From contig NZ_CP063203.1 in assembly GCF_019904255.1 (NCBI RefSeq), positions 2,736,501 to 2,800,500 of the forward strand: DNA of 64,000 nt, in the 5' to 3' direction. This document shows positions 23,828 to 32,768 of this stretch, piece by piece; the stretch's first letter is position 1; the number at the start of each line of letters is the position of its first letter. The DNA comes from Marixanthomonas sp. SCSIO 43207 (GTDB lineage: Bacteria; Bacteroidota; Bacteroidia; Flavobacteriales; Flavobacteriaceae). A program made the translations under genes and the position numbers. The notes under the pieces were generated by a model. That model ran no database searches. It was not told where the DNA came from and saw only the letters and a program-made list of their open reading frames with translations.

Positions 23828-24780
23828 TAAAACAAGCTTTTTATGATTTTTTCAATCGTTAAGCCTTCAGCTTCGGCTTTATAATTTTTTATCATTCTAT
23901 GACGTAAAATGCCAGTTGCTACTTTTTGTACATCTTCTATGTCTGGTGAAAACTTTCCGCTCAAAGCAGCATTTGCTTTGGCAGCTAGAATAAGGTTTTG
24001 AGAAGCCCTTGGTCCTGCTCCCCAGTCAATGTAATTTTTTACAATCTCTGGAGCAGCTTCGCTGTTGGGACGTGTTTTTCCAACCAATGATACGGCATAC
24101 TCAATTACATTGTCTGCAACCGGTATTTTCCGAATAAGTTGTTGGTATTCTATAATTTCTTCTGAAGTAAATAATGAGTTTACTGTATTTTGAACACCGG
24201 CAGTGGTAGATTTTACTACTTCAACTTCTTCAGAAAAGGAAGGATAATCTAAGTTTATGGCAAACATAAACCGGTCTAGTTGAGCTTCAGGCAACGGATA
24301 AGTTCCTTCTTGCTCAATCGGGTTTTGAGTTGCTAATACAAAATAAGGCAAGTCTAGTTTATAATGTTCTCCAGCTACCGTTACAGCGCGTTCTTGCATC
24401 GCTTCCAGCAAAGCAGCCTGGGTTTTGGGTGGAGTTCTATTAATTTCATCAGCCAAAATGATATTGGCAAATATGGGCCCTTTTATAAATTTAAAGTTTC
24501 GGTCTTTATCTAAAATTTCAGAACCTAAAATATCACTCGGCATTAAATCTGGAGTGAACTGTATTCTTTTAAACTGTAAACCCAACGCCTGTGCAACTGT
24601 ATTTACTAAAAGGGTTTTTGCCAGACCCGGAACACCAATCAACAATGCGTGACCTCCTGAAAATATAGAAAGAAGTACTTGCTCTACCACCTCATCTTGC
24701 CCTACAATGACTTTGTTAATCTCTGAGCGTAAATCGGTGTATTTTGAAACGAGTTGTTTAACGGCTGTTACGTCTGACAT
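23827..24780 (-). CDS. MoxR family AAA ATPase
   Basis: 317 residues. Walker A GVPGLAKT (about residue 56), Walker B ILADEINR, sensor 1 LATQNP with IEQEGTYPLPEAQLDRF, and the C-terminal lid domain (about 210-317). MoxR ATPases act as chaperone-like remodelers of metalloproteins or membrane assemblies, usually with VWA/DUF58 partners. No such partner is adjacent; instead three SurA/parvulin-type genes lie upstream and a GldL-like gene is coupled downstream. The family assignment is firm and the client unknown. Confidence 0.93.
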   Translation of the reverse strand: MSDVTAVKQLVSKYTDLRSEINKVIVGQDEVVEQVLLSIFSGGHALLIGVPGLAKTLLVNTVAQALGLQFKRIQFTPDLMPSDILGSEILDKDRNFKFIKGPIFANIILADEINRTPPKTQAALLEAMQERAVTVAGEHYKLDLPYFVLATQNPIEQEGTYPLPEAQLDRFMFAINLDYPSFSEEVEVVKSTTAGVQNTVNSLFTSEEIIEYQQLIRKIPVADNVIEYAVSLVGKTRPNSEAAPEIVKNYIDWGAGPRASQNLILAAKANAALSGKFSPDIEDVQKVATGILRHRMIKNYKAEAEGLTIEKIIKSLF

Positions 24781-24818
24781 ATTTTTGGTTAAATGTTTAT
24801 AGTTAAGGCTTCTGACAG

Positions 24819-26267
24819 TTATTTTTTCATCCAGTTACTTGCAAAATCACAATCTGAATAATCTTCATTCACCTTTACATAGGTTTCTTTAATTTTTTCA
24901 TTTTGCCACTCTTCAATAGCCTTAACTTGTTTTTGTTTTAATGCTAATTCTTTTACTTTCTCATAATCTTTTGAGAAATCTGCCTCGTGCTCTTCATAGC
25001 GGCGAGTTACGGTAAGAAATTTGAATTTTGTTTTTCCGGTTCTATCTCTATCAGAATATACTTTTGAAATTTCATTGGCCTTTAAGTTATAAACTTGGGC
25101 ACTTAATGAAGGATCCATTTTTGTTAATTCAAAACGTGTATCTCCTGAAACCGGATTAACCAATTGACCACCACTTAAACGGGTTTCTTTTTCATCTGAA
25201 TATCGCATTGCAGCTTCTTCAAAGGATAGTTCACCGTTTACGACTTTGGTACGAACGCTATCAATTTTGGCTCTAGCAGCTTCTACAGTAGCTTGAGAAA
25301 CATCTGGTAAAATTAAAATATGTCTTACATCAAGCTCCTGCCCTCTTACTTTATCTACCTGTAGAATGTGAAAACCAAATTCTGTTTCAAAAGGCTCACT
25401 TACTTCTCCTTCTTGAAGAGAAAAGGCAGTATCGATAAACTCTTTTGCTAAAGGTGATTTTTTCTGAATACCTTTATACAAACCTCCTTTTGAGCTAGAA
25501 CCCGGATCTTTTGAATACAAAACAGCTTTGGTTGCAAAACTGGCTCCGTTTTCAACAATATCACGACGTATTTCATTTAATCTATTAATTACATCTTGAC
25601 GTGCTTCTTCAGTTATTTCTGGCTCAACAACTATTTGAGCTACTTCAACCTCTGCGCCAAAAACCGGACGTTCATCTTCTGGAATAGAAAAGAAAAATTC
25701 TCTTACTTCTTCTGGAGTAACCTCAACATTTTCTACAATTTTACGTTGCATCTCACTTGCCAACTGTAGTGTTTTGTTAACTTCAAAAAGTTCTTGCCTT
25801 AATTGAGCAATATTATCTTTTCTGTAATATTCTACTACTTTTTCTTCACTACCCAATTCACTAATCATATAATCAAGCTGCTGACCTATTTGTTGGTTAA
25901 TTTGTGTATCTGAAACTACAAGACTATCTATTTTTGCTTGGTGCGCGTATAGCTTGTCTTCCATCAGCTTTCCTACCAATTGACAACGACTTATATCTTT
26001 AATTTCAATACCTTGTTGTTGCATTTCAAGGTAACTTTTATCAATATCGCTATCGAGAATAACGTACTCTCCTACCACGGCACTTACGCCTTCAGCTTTG
26101 TAACGCTTAAATGGTTTGATAGAATCTACCTTTTTTTCTGAAACTTTTATTGAATCTTCAGCTTTGTTTTTTACTACGCCTGTACTATCTACCGTCACTA
26201 CTTCTTGAGCAAGTACAAGACTTGATAAAAGTAAAAAGAACGCTGTCATTGCATTTCTGCTATTCAT
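24819..26267 (-). CDS. Periplasmic SurA-like peptidyl-prolyl isomerase
   Basis: 482 residues from the ATG at 26267. An earlier in-frame start at 26297 would put ten residues before the signal peptide MNSRNAMTAFFLLLSSLVLAQ. A SurA N-terminal helical domain (about 50-170) is followed by two parvulin domains with GGLYKGIQKKSPLAKEF...FGFHILQV and VRHILILPDVSQ...GGQLVNP signatures. SurA escorts unfolded outer-membrane proteins. The start lies 8 bases inside the end of the upstream chaperone gene, consistent with coupling. No gene symbol is given because three related genes lie side by side. Confidence 0.9.
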   Translation of the reverse strand: MNSRNAMTAFFLLLSSLVLAQEVVTVDSTGVVKNKAEDSIKVSEKKVDSIKPFKRYKAEGVSAVVGEYVILDSDIDKSYLEMQQQGIEIKDISRCQLVGKLMEDKLYAHQAKIDSLVVSDTQINQQIGQQLDYMISELGSEEKVVEYYRKDNIAQLRQELFEVNKTLQLASEMQRKIVENVEVTPEEVREFFFSIPEDERPVFGAEVEVAQIVVEPEITEEARQDVINRLNEIRRDIVENGASFATKAVLYSKDPGSSSKGGLYKGIQKKSPLAKEFIDTAFSLQEGEVSEPFETEFGFHILQVDKVRGQELDVRHILILPDVSQATVEAARAKIDSVRTKVVNGELSFEEAAMRYSDEKETRLSGGQLVNPVSGDTRFELTKMDPSLSAQVYNLKANEISKVYSDRDRTGKTKFKFLTVTRRYEEHEADFSKDYEKVKELALKQKQVKAIEEWQNEKIKETYVKVNEDYSDCDFASNWMKK

Positions 26268-27108
26268 AGATTTCAAAGTTTTTATTATTAAGTGCATCTT
26301 TTGTAATATCCTTTTCTAGTTTTTTTATTAATTCTAGCTTTCTTTGATTCAAAATTATTTGTTCAATTGTAGGCGAAACATAAGAAAGCGGTGCTATATC
26401 GCTTGTTTTTAAAACATCTTCAATTTTGACCAAATATACTCCTAATGAATCTTGTACTTGTGTAAAATTTGATTTTTTTAACAATTCGCTTTCTTTGTCT
26501 TGCAACGCAGGAAACGTTTGTAACAACGCATCTTTTTTTACCCAAGTAGAGTCATTAAAATTATAGTGAGTAAATTGAATACTTATATCATCTAGATCTT
26601 CTTGATCTTTTTTATTAAATCGCTTAAACTTTTCAATAACGCTATTCAGGTTTGTAAAGTTGTTTGATAGTAATATATAACGTACTTTGATTAATTCATC
26701 ATTAAGTACAAAGTTGTTTTTATTTTCTGAATAAAAGTTTTTTAATTCGTTTTGTGTAATCACACTGTCCAATTGCTGTGCCACAATAGCGTTTTTGTAT
26801 CCTTCAGCATACAATTCGCTTTTATAATCGTTAACTAGTTTTTGATAAGAGTCGAGTTTTGACTGTGACAAATTAATCTTTGCTTGATCAATTAACAATC
26901 GTTGTGTTGCCCAGCGAGTAATATAGGCATTTACAATTACGGCACTATCTTGAGGTGTAGCGTCTACAGGAACTACATCTTTAATATCTTCTTGATATAA
27001 GTAATTGTCATTAACTCTAGCTATAGGTTTTTGTTGTGTATCTTGTTTAAAGTAATTACAAGAAACCAATAGCGGTACTAGTAAAATGTATGTTCCAAAT
27101 TTTATCAT
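26260..27108 (-). CDS. SurA-related lipoprotein, likely chaperone without a clear parvulin core
   Basis: 282 residues. A lipoprotein signal with LLVSC (Cys16) is followed by a helical SurA N-terminal-like region: IARVNDNYLYQEDI, then many helices with VIVNAYITRWATQRLLIDQAK. The C-terminal half shows only a weak parvulin pattern (VRYILLSNNF, QDSLGVYLVKIEDV), with no GGxLG/FGWH signatures. I infer a membrane-anchored holdase working with its two neighbours. Its start shares one base with the stop of the upstream gene (TAATG) and its end overlaps the next start by 8 bases. Confidence 0.75.
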   Translation of the reverse strand: MIKFGTYILLVPLLVSCNYFKQDTQQKPIARVNDNYLYQEDIKDVVPVDATPQDSAVIVNAYITRWATQRLLIDQAKINLSQSKLDSYQKLVNDYKSELYAEGYKNAIVAQQLDSVITQNELKNFYSENKNNFVLNDELIKVRYILLSNNFTNLNSVIEKFKRFNKKDQEDLDDISIQFTHYNFNDSTWVKKDALLQTFPALQDKESELLKKSNFTQVQDSLGVYLVKIEDVLKTSDIAPLSYVSPTIEQIILNQRKLELIKKLEKDITKDALNNKNFEIYE

Positions 27109-29066
27109 TAACCTTCAAGCTCTTTTTTAATTTTTTTAAGTGCTTTTTTGTTGATGGTTATGTTATACTTTTGGCGAAGTTGTTTAAGCCATTCTTTTTC
27201 AAGATGTGTTTGATAATCACTTAAAACACTTCCTCTTGCTTCTTCAAGTGGCTTTACACCTGAAGGAATTGTATTTTTAACGTGAACAACTATATAAGAG
27301 TCATTTTGATGGTAAATTTCTGAAACTCCTTTTTTGCCTTTAAATCCTTCCGGTAACTGTCTATTCTCTGCTTCAAACATACCGGTTGTTAAGATAACGT
27401 TTACTATGTCATCTTTATTTAGTTGCGTTTTAATTTCTTCTCCTGAAATTCCTTTTTTAAATAATGCACTGGCTTTTTCAGCATTCTCTCTAGATGTAGC
27501 CGAAATAATTTCAGTATCAAAGCGCTTGTTCCACTTATAGTTTTCTTTATGAGCTTCATAATAGTTTTGAAGTCCTACTGAATCTGTTTTGGCTTTATTC
27601 CAGATATTTTTTTCCATTAAATCAAATATTAGAAGTCCATCACGGTATTCTCCTATCACTGCAGCGTATTCTTCATTTTCTTCCTCTAATGCTTCTCTGA
27701 AATAATCTTTCAATGCTTGAGTTTCAAACTCGTCATACATATCATTAATTACTGCATGTTTTCTGTTTGAAAAACTCATTCTGCGTTGACGATCGCTAAT
27801 GTATTCGGCAAAATCACTATACATTACATCTTTATTTCCAATGGTGAATAACACCTTATCATCTTCTGCACTTATTGTGTCATATTGCCACTTGCGCTTT
27901 AAAACTTCTTCAGTCACAAACTCATTAAAAAATGGTCTATAATTATTTTTTAAACTGAAACCGTATTTATCTTTTATTTTTTTATTGACTGCAATGGTAA
28001 CAATTTTTGAGCGACTTCCTTCTTTTACTCGTTTTTCTAGTCTAGCTCGTTCATCTTCAAAACTAGGATCACTAAACGTTTCATCTAACCGAATAATATG
28101 CCACCCAAATTCACTTTTTATAGGTTTACTTATTTCGCCAACCTCTTTTAAATCATACGCGGCATTTTCAAATGCTTTTGATTTTAAATCACCTGATGAG
28201 AAAGGGTTTAACTTCCCTCCTTTTACGGCAGAATTTTTATCATCTGAATATTGCTTTGCAAGGTTTTCAAAAGATTTTCCTTGTTGCAACATAGCGTACA
28301 CTTCATTAATGCGTTCTTCAGGATCAAAAGTTCTAGTTCCGCCATTATCCAAAACCATAATGTGAGAAACCCCAATTTTAGGTTTACGTTTTCTTCTATC
28401 TTTAACTTTAAGAATGTGATACCCAAACTGAGTTCTTATTATATCTGAAATTTCACCTTCTTTTGTGTTGTAAGCTCCAGTTTCAAAAGGATAAACCATA
28501 GAAAAAACTGTAAAGTAACCCAAATCTCCGGCTCTTTCTTTAGCTCCTGGCTCTTCAGAATATTGTTTTACTAAAGACTCAAAGTCTTCACCATTAATAG
28601 CTTTTTCACGAACTTCTTTAATTTTATTATAGGCTTTTAAGGTGTCTTGTGGCACATCATCATACCCTACACGAATTAATATATGAGCCGCATGAATTTC
28701 TTCCTTACCTCTTTCATAAGCTTCGCGAGCAAGATCTTCGGTAACCTTGTCTTCAAAAATATAGTTGCGTGAAAGTTGTTCTTGATATTTTCTGAATTCT
28801 CTTTTAAAGCTATTTGATTCGTTTAGATTTTGTGCATAGGCTTCAGCAGATTTCAGCTTATAATCAACAAATAAATCTAAATACCCCTCAACTGTTTTTT
28901 GTGAGTCGTCTTGAACTAATTCTAAGTTCTTTTTATACACACGAACAAACTCTGATGTGTAAACCGGCGAACCATCAATAGTCAACAAAGTTTCTTTCTT
29001 TTCTTGAGCAAAAGAAATTGCCGTAACCATAAACATAACAAGTAGTGATATGGAGTATTTATTCAT
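27108..29066 (-). CDS. Periplasmic double-parvulin peptidyl-prolyl isomerase
   Basis: 652 residues with a signal peptide (MNKYSISLLVMFMVTAISFAQ). A helical N-terminal segment leads into parvulin 1 (AAHILIRVGYD, then GDLGYFTVFSMVYPFE and FGYHILKV) and parvulin 2 (VSHIMVLDNGG, then GGKLNPFSSGDL and FGWHIIRL). A long C-terminal region (about 360-652) resembles SurA/PpiD flanking helices. It would catalyse prolyl isomerisation and chaperone envelope proteins. It is first in the five-gene operon 29066-23627, and its stop overlaps the next start by one base. Confidence 0.9.
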   Translation of the reverse strand: MNKYSISLLVMFMVTAISFAQEKKETLLTIDGSPVYTSEFVRVYKKNLELVQDDSQKTVEGYLDLFVDYKLKSAEAYAQNLNESNSFKREFRKYQEQLSRNYIFEDKVTEDLAREAYERGKEEIHAAHILIRVGYDDVPQDTLKAYNKIKEVREKAINGEDFESLVKQYSEEPGAKERAGDLGYFTVFSMVYPFETGAYNTKEGEISDIIRTQFGYHILKVKDRRKRKPKIGVSHIMVLDNGGTRTFDPEERINEVYAMLQQGKSFENLAKQYSDDKNSAVKGGKLNPFSSGDLKSKAFENAAYDLKEVGEISKPIKSEFGWHIIRLDETFSDPSFEDERARLEKRVKEGSRSKIVTIAVNKKIKDKYGFSLKNNYRPFFNEFVTEEVLKRKWQYDTISAEDDKVLFTIGNKDVMYSDFAEYISDRQRRMSFSNRKHAVINDMYDEFETQALKDYFREALEEENEEYAAVIGEYRDGLLIFDLMEKNIWNKAKTDSVGLQNYYEAHKENYKWNKRFDTEIISATSRENAEKASALFKKGISGEEIKTQLNKDDIVNVILTTGMFEAENRQLPEGFKGKKGVSEIYHQNDSYIVVHVKNTIPSGVKPLEEARGSVLSDYQTHLEKEWLKQLRQKYNITINKKALKKIKKELEG

Positions 29067-29241
29067 TTTTATAAGTAATTAAATTAAACCTTTTTTTGTG
29101 TTGAAGTGGAGCAAAAGTAAAAAAAAGTACCCGTTAAACAAGTATTGAAAGCAAAGGTTTTATCAATTTATTAGCGATAAACCGCTTTCTTAAATAGTTT
29201 TCAAAAAAACCGTAAATTGAGCTGAATAAATTTTATAAGTC

Positions 29242-29706
29242 ATGAAATATACTATTGAAATTATCATCAACGAGCCCCGAGAAAAAGTTATTGAAAAACT
29301 AGACAATGCAGAAAACTTAAAGCACTGGCAAGAAGGGTTGGTAGATTATGAGCAAATAAGCGGTAATCCTGGAGCTGATGGAAGTAAAATGAAATTGATT
29401 TATAAAATGGGTAAACGTGATATGGTTTTAACCGAAACCATTTTACAAAATAAATTACCAGAAAAACTGCTTGCAACCTATGAAACCAAAGGAGTATACA
29501 ACATTCAAGAAAGTTATTTTAAAGAAATAGATGACAAAACAACCAAATGGATTTCAAAAAATGAGTTTCAGTTTTCAGGCTTTGGGATGAAGCTAATGGG
29601 ATGGATAATGCCCGGTGCCTTTAAAAAACAAACCAAAAAGTATTTAAATCATTTTAAAGATTTTGTTGAACAAGATAGGTCTGTAATGAAAAAAGACTCT
29701 AATTAG
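29242..29706 (+). CDS. SRPBCC (START-like) family protein
   Basis: 154 residues with the SRPBCC start pattern IEIIINEPREKVIEKLDNAENLKHWQEGL, strand-rich middle, and a long C-terminal helix ending KKYLNHFKDFVEQ. These helix-grip proteins bind hydrophobic ligands in the cytosol; the ligand here is unknown. It is transcribed divergently from the parvulin operon across a 175-base A/T-rich gap. No enzymatic residues are recognisable. Confidence 0.8.
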   Translation: MKYTIEIIINEPREKVIEKLDNAENLKHWQEGLVDYEQISGNPGADGSKMKLIYKMGKRDMVLTETILQNKLPEKLLATYETKGVYNIQESYFKEIDDKTTKWISKNEFQFSGFGMKLMGWIMPGAFKKQTKKYLNHFKDFVEQDRSVMKKDSN

Positions 29707-29803
29707 ATTATAAAACAAGAATTCTATGTAACATAGTCTTTATTTTTAAGTCTTTATCTAGAATTTATGTAGTTTTACACCACACTATAAAACAAAAAAA
29801 GGA

Positions 29804-30310
29804 ATGAAATATTTAAATGTACTTTTTCTATTTGTTTGCTTATCAGGATTTTCGCAAACTAAAGTAGGAACTATTAATGTAGATTATATAATCTCAAAAA
29901 TGCCAGAGCTTGAAACCGTAAAAAAACAAGTTGAAGAATACGGCACTAAGCTAGATACAGATCTTCAAAAAAAGGTAACCGAATATCAAGCAAAAATAGA
30001 CGCTTACAAAACTTCTGAAGCAAGCCTTACAGAAGAACAAAAAAAGGAAAAACAACAAGAAATTATTGATGCTGAAAATGACATAGCAAAATTTCAGCAA
30101 AACGGCTCTAAGCTTATAAGCATTAACCGTGATGAAAAAATGCGTCCTTTATATACAAAAATAGGAGAAGCTTTGGATAAGGTAGCTGAAGCAGAGGGAT
30201 ATACCCAAATTTTAACAGCAAACTCTTCCCTTGCTTATTACAGTAATGATTATGATGTAACTCTTTTAGTTTTAAAAGAATTAGGCATAACTGTAACAGA
30301 AGAAGAGTAA
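29804..30310 (+). CDS. OmpH/Skp family periplasmic chaperone
   Basis: 168 residues. A signal peptide (MKYLNVLFLFVCLSGFSQ) is followed by KVGTINVDYIISKMPE, the beta strand and helix start of OmpH, then a long charged coiled coil (about 45-115) and a short C-terminal beta segment. Skp trimers hold unfolded outer-membrane proteins, which fits the parvulin genes nearby. A possible -7 element TAGTTTTA lies at 29770-29777. The hairpin at 30332-30366 follows. Confidence 0.88.
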   Translation: MKYLNVLFLFVCLSGFSQTKVGTINVDYIISKMPELETVKKQVEEYGTKLDTDLQKKVTEYQAKIDAYKTSEASLTEEQKKEKQQEIIDAENDIAKFQQNGSKLISINRDEKMRPLYTKIGEALDKVAEAEGYTQILTANSSLAYYSNDYDVTLLVLKELGITVTEEE

Positions 30311-30331
30311 TACGTATAAAATAACTTTATT

Positions 30332-30366
30332 GAAGCGTCAAATTATCTAGAATAATTTGGCGCTTC
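30332..30366. terminator. Hairpin at the convergent ends of ompH and guaB
   Basis: A 15-bp stem with one G-T pair (30332-30346 with 30352-30366), loop CTAGA, and a short T run on the + strand. The guaB stop codon (30343-30345) lies inside the left arm, so guaB coding sequence doubles as half of the terminator. Confidence 0.75.
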
Positions 30367-31815
30367 TTTTGTTATGGTAACATCGTGCGGATGGCTTTCA
30401 TGAATTCCTGAAGAAGTTATTTTTACAAACTTTCCATTTTCTTTTAATGCTTCAATCGAGTTAGCTCCACAATATCCCATACCGGCCCTTAAACCACCAA
30501 TAAATTGCGTCATACTCTCAACCAATTCACCTTTATAAGGAACACGACCTACAATACCTTCAGGAACTAATTTTTTAATATCATCTTCAACATCTTGGAA
30601 ATAACGATCCTTTGAGCCTTTATTCATAGCCTCAACACTACCCATTCCTCTATATGATTTAAACTTTCTTCCTTCATAAATGATTGTTTCTCCAGGTGAC
30701 TCCTTGGTTCCTGCTAATAGAGATCCTAACATTACACAATCTGCACCAGCAGCCAAAGCTTTGGGTATATCTCCTGTGTATCTAATACCTCCGTCTGCAA
30801 TTACAGGAATACAACTTCCTTTTAAAGCAGCAGCTACTTCTAATACTGCTGAAAATTGTGGAAATCCAACTCCTGCGACTACTCGAGTGGTACAAATTGA
30901 ACCTGGACCTATACCTACTTTAACAGCATCGGCACCGGCATCTACTAAATATTTGGCAGCTTCTGGAGTTGCAATATTACCAACGACTACATCAAGTTGT
31001 GGAAAATTCTTTTTTACTTCTTTTAAAACAGTAACAACTCCTTTAGTATGACCGTGAGCTGTATCAATTATAACAGCATCTACCTGTGCATTAACCAATG
31101 CTTCTGCTCTATCTACCGCATCTGCTGTAACCCCAAGAGCAGCAGCTACTCGCAGTCTTCCGTATTGATCTTTATTGGCTGTGGGTTTTTGAGTAAGTTT
31201 GGTAATATCTCTAAATGTAATAAGACCAAGTAATGTACCGTCTTTTTCAACTACCGGTAATTTTTCAATTTTATTTTCTTGTAAAATTATTTCGGCATCT
31301 TTTAATGATGTTCCTTTACCTACTGTGACTAAGTTTTCAGAAGTCATTACTTCTTCAAGTTTTCTTTCATAGTTTTTTTCAAAACGCAAGTCACGATTGG
31401 TTACTATACCTATTAATTTTCCATTATCATCGGTTATAGGAATTCCGCCAATGCTGTATTCTTTCATGGTGGCTTGGGCATCACCTACAGTAGCTGTTTT
31501 CTTTAGAGTAACAGGGTCTAGAATCATTCCACTTTCGGCACGTTTTACCTTTCTTACTTCTGCGGCTTGTTGTTCTATTGACATGCTTTTATGCAAAACT
31601 CCTATACCTCCTTCTCTAGCAATTGCAATAGCCATAGCGCTTTCGGTTACAGTATCCATAGCAGCAGATACGATAGGTACATTAAGCGAAATATTTTTTG
31701 AAAATTTAGTTTCTATTGAAACTTCTCTTGGAAGTACTTCTGAATATGCTGGTACTAAAAGTACATCATCATATGTAAGTCCTTCACCTAGAATTTTTGT
31801 GTCGTGTGCGGTCAT
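30343..31815 (-). CDS. guaB: Inosine-5'-monophosphate dehydrogenase
   Basis: 490 residues. Oxidises IMP to XMP with NAD, the committed step to GMP. The TIM barrel is interrupted by two CBS domains (about 95-205). The catalytic loop is [17 protein letters not shown] with its nucleophile Cys, and the flap region has [10 protein letters not shown]. The C-terminus is complete. A promoter of the TTG-N17-TATATTTG form lies at 31872-31899. It is divergent from the cysteine-rich gene and convergent with ompH. Confidence 0.98.
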   Translation of the reverse strand: MTAHDTKILGEGLTYDDVLLVPAYSEVLPREVSIETKFSKNISLNVPIVSAAMDTVTESAMAIAIAREGGIGVLHKSMSIEQQAAEVRKVKRAESGMILDPVTLKKTATVGDAQATMKEYSIGGIPITDDNGKLIGIVTNRDLRFEKNYERKLEEVMTSENLVTVGKGTSLKDAEIILQENKIEKLPVVEKDGTLLGLITFRDITKLTQKPTANKDQYGRLRVAAALGVTADAVDRAEALVNAQVDAVIIDTAHGHTKGVVTVLKEVKKNFPQLDVVVGNIATPEAAKYLVDAGADAVKVGIGPGSICTTRVVAGVGFPQFSAVLEVAAALKGSCIPVIADGGIRYTGDIPKALAAGADCVMLGSLLAGTKESPGETIIYEGRKFKSYRGMGSVEAMNKGSKDRYFQDVEDDIKKLVPEGIVGRVPYKGELVESMTQFIGGLRAGMGYCGANSIEALKENGKFVKITSSGIHESHPHDVTITKEAPNYSR

Positions 31816-31871
31816 TGCAATTAAATTTTTATTCCGAAGAAACCGGAAATTAGTTACCGTTTAATTGCGTG

Positions 31872-31899
31872 CAAATATACGATTAAAAGTTGAGTTCAA
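31872..31899 (-). promoter_or_regulatory. Bacteroidota-type promoter of guaB
   Basis: On the minus strand, TTG (31897-31899), a 17-nt spacer and TATATTTG (31872-31879), a perfect TAnnTTTG, lie 57 bases before the ATG. Nothing else recognisable lies in 31900-32019 apart from A/T-rich DNA upstream of the next gene. Confidence 0.6.
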
Positions 31900-32019
31900 C
31901 TAAGGTAAATGTGGCTTTTATTTTTATTCAATCTAAAAATAAAACACAGCAAAACAGCTATTTAAATTGTTTCTAAAACAAAGCATCTGTACTTTTAAGT
32001 AAATTAAAAAAGAAATACT

Positions 32020-32268
32020 ATGGCAATTAGACTAGCAAACAACTGTATAAATTGTGATAATTTGATGGATGGCAATATTTGCGCTATTCATAAAGTGATG
32101 GTTAATACTCATTACACTTGTGACAATTTTGAAATGAAAGCAAAGCTTAACGACGAGCGAAACTGTGTAACTTGTTCACGTTATCAAGAAAGTGATTGTG
32201 CAAACCCTGATAAGGCAGCACCTGGAATGTTATGTGCAGCTTGGGCTCCTCAACAGGCTAATGCATAA
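32020..32268 (+). CDS. Cysteine-rich protein with a duplicated four-cysteine module
   Basis: 82 residues, eight cysteines in two tandem modules: C9-xx-C12-x8-C21-x12-C34 and C49-xx-C52-x7-C60-x11-C72. Each ends in a Cys followed two residues later by an aromatic residue (CDNF and CAAW). The spacing suggests two small metal knuckles, zinc or iron-sulfur. There is no signal peptide, so it is cytosolic. No family is recognised with certainty. It follows a 204-base divergent gap from guaB and converges on a haem-binding protein gene 5 bases away. Confidence 0.75.
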   Translation: MAIRLANNCINCDNLMDGNICAIHKVMVNTHYTCDNFEMKAKLNDERNCVTCSRYQESDCANPDKAAPGMLCAAWAPQQANA

Positions 32269-32273
32269 ATGTA

Positions 32274-32750
32274 TTAATAAGCAATAGAAACTTTTAATTG
32301 AGATTTGTACTGTAAACGAACCAAACCTGCCCATTGTAGTAGTAGTTTTTGTTCGTTTTCAGACATATCTCCATGTAGTAGCTTATAAGAATTTAAAGGC
32401 ATTTCTTCTTTCTCAACCATTTCTACCAACTCTTCTATTTTTCGATCTTTTTTCTTGGCTGAATAAGTATTCCATTCAGAAACGTTAAAATGTGATTTTC
32501 CGTGATTGATATGCTCATTTATAAAGAAAGAAATGGGAGCTATCTCTGCATACCATGGATATTCTGTATGATTGCTGTGGCAATTGTAGCAGTTTTCTTT
32601 TAAAATTAATGACACATCTGAAGAGGGTTTTGTTTCAGTTTCAAATTCTGAAATACTCTCGTATCCATTAGTGTTTTTTTCAGGTCTTATAAATTGAAGA
32701 ATTATTAGAATAACCAATAATCCTTGAAGTATATACTTTACTATTTTCAT
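32274..32750 (-). CDS. Membrane-anchored haem-binding (c-type) protein
   Basis: 158 residues. One N-terminal helix (about 5-20) is followed by a periplasmic domain with one CYNCH haem c site, then HSNHTEYPWYAEIAPISFFI and a helix ending LLQWAGL. This is the pattern of the Haem_bd family of small monohaem proteins in Bacteroidota. Electron transfer or sensing is possible; partners are unknown. It lies 18 bases after the stop-proximal end of the 5'-nucleotidase-like gene on the same strand and is probably co-transcribed with it. Confidence 0.82.
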   Translation of the reverse strand: MKIVKYILQGLLVILIILQFIRPEKNTNGYESISEFETETKPSSDVSLILKENCYNCHSNHTEYPWYAEIAPISFFINEHINHGKSHFNVSEWNTYSAKKKDRKIEELVEMVEKEEMPLNSYKLLHGDMSENEQKLLLQWAGLVRLQYKSQLKVSIAY

Positions 32751-32768
32751 ACCTGAAAATGATATTTT

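Noticed and set aside
31397-31864. 155-codon frame antisense to guaB
   Set aside because: Covers the conserved CBS and N-terminal parts of guaB on the other strand; no motif of its own.
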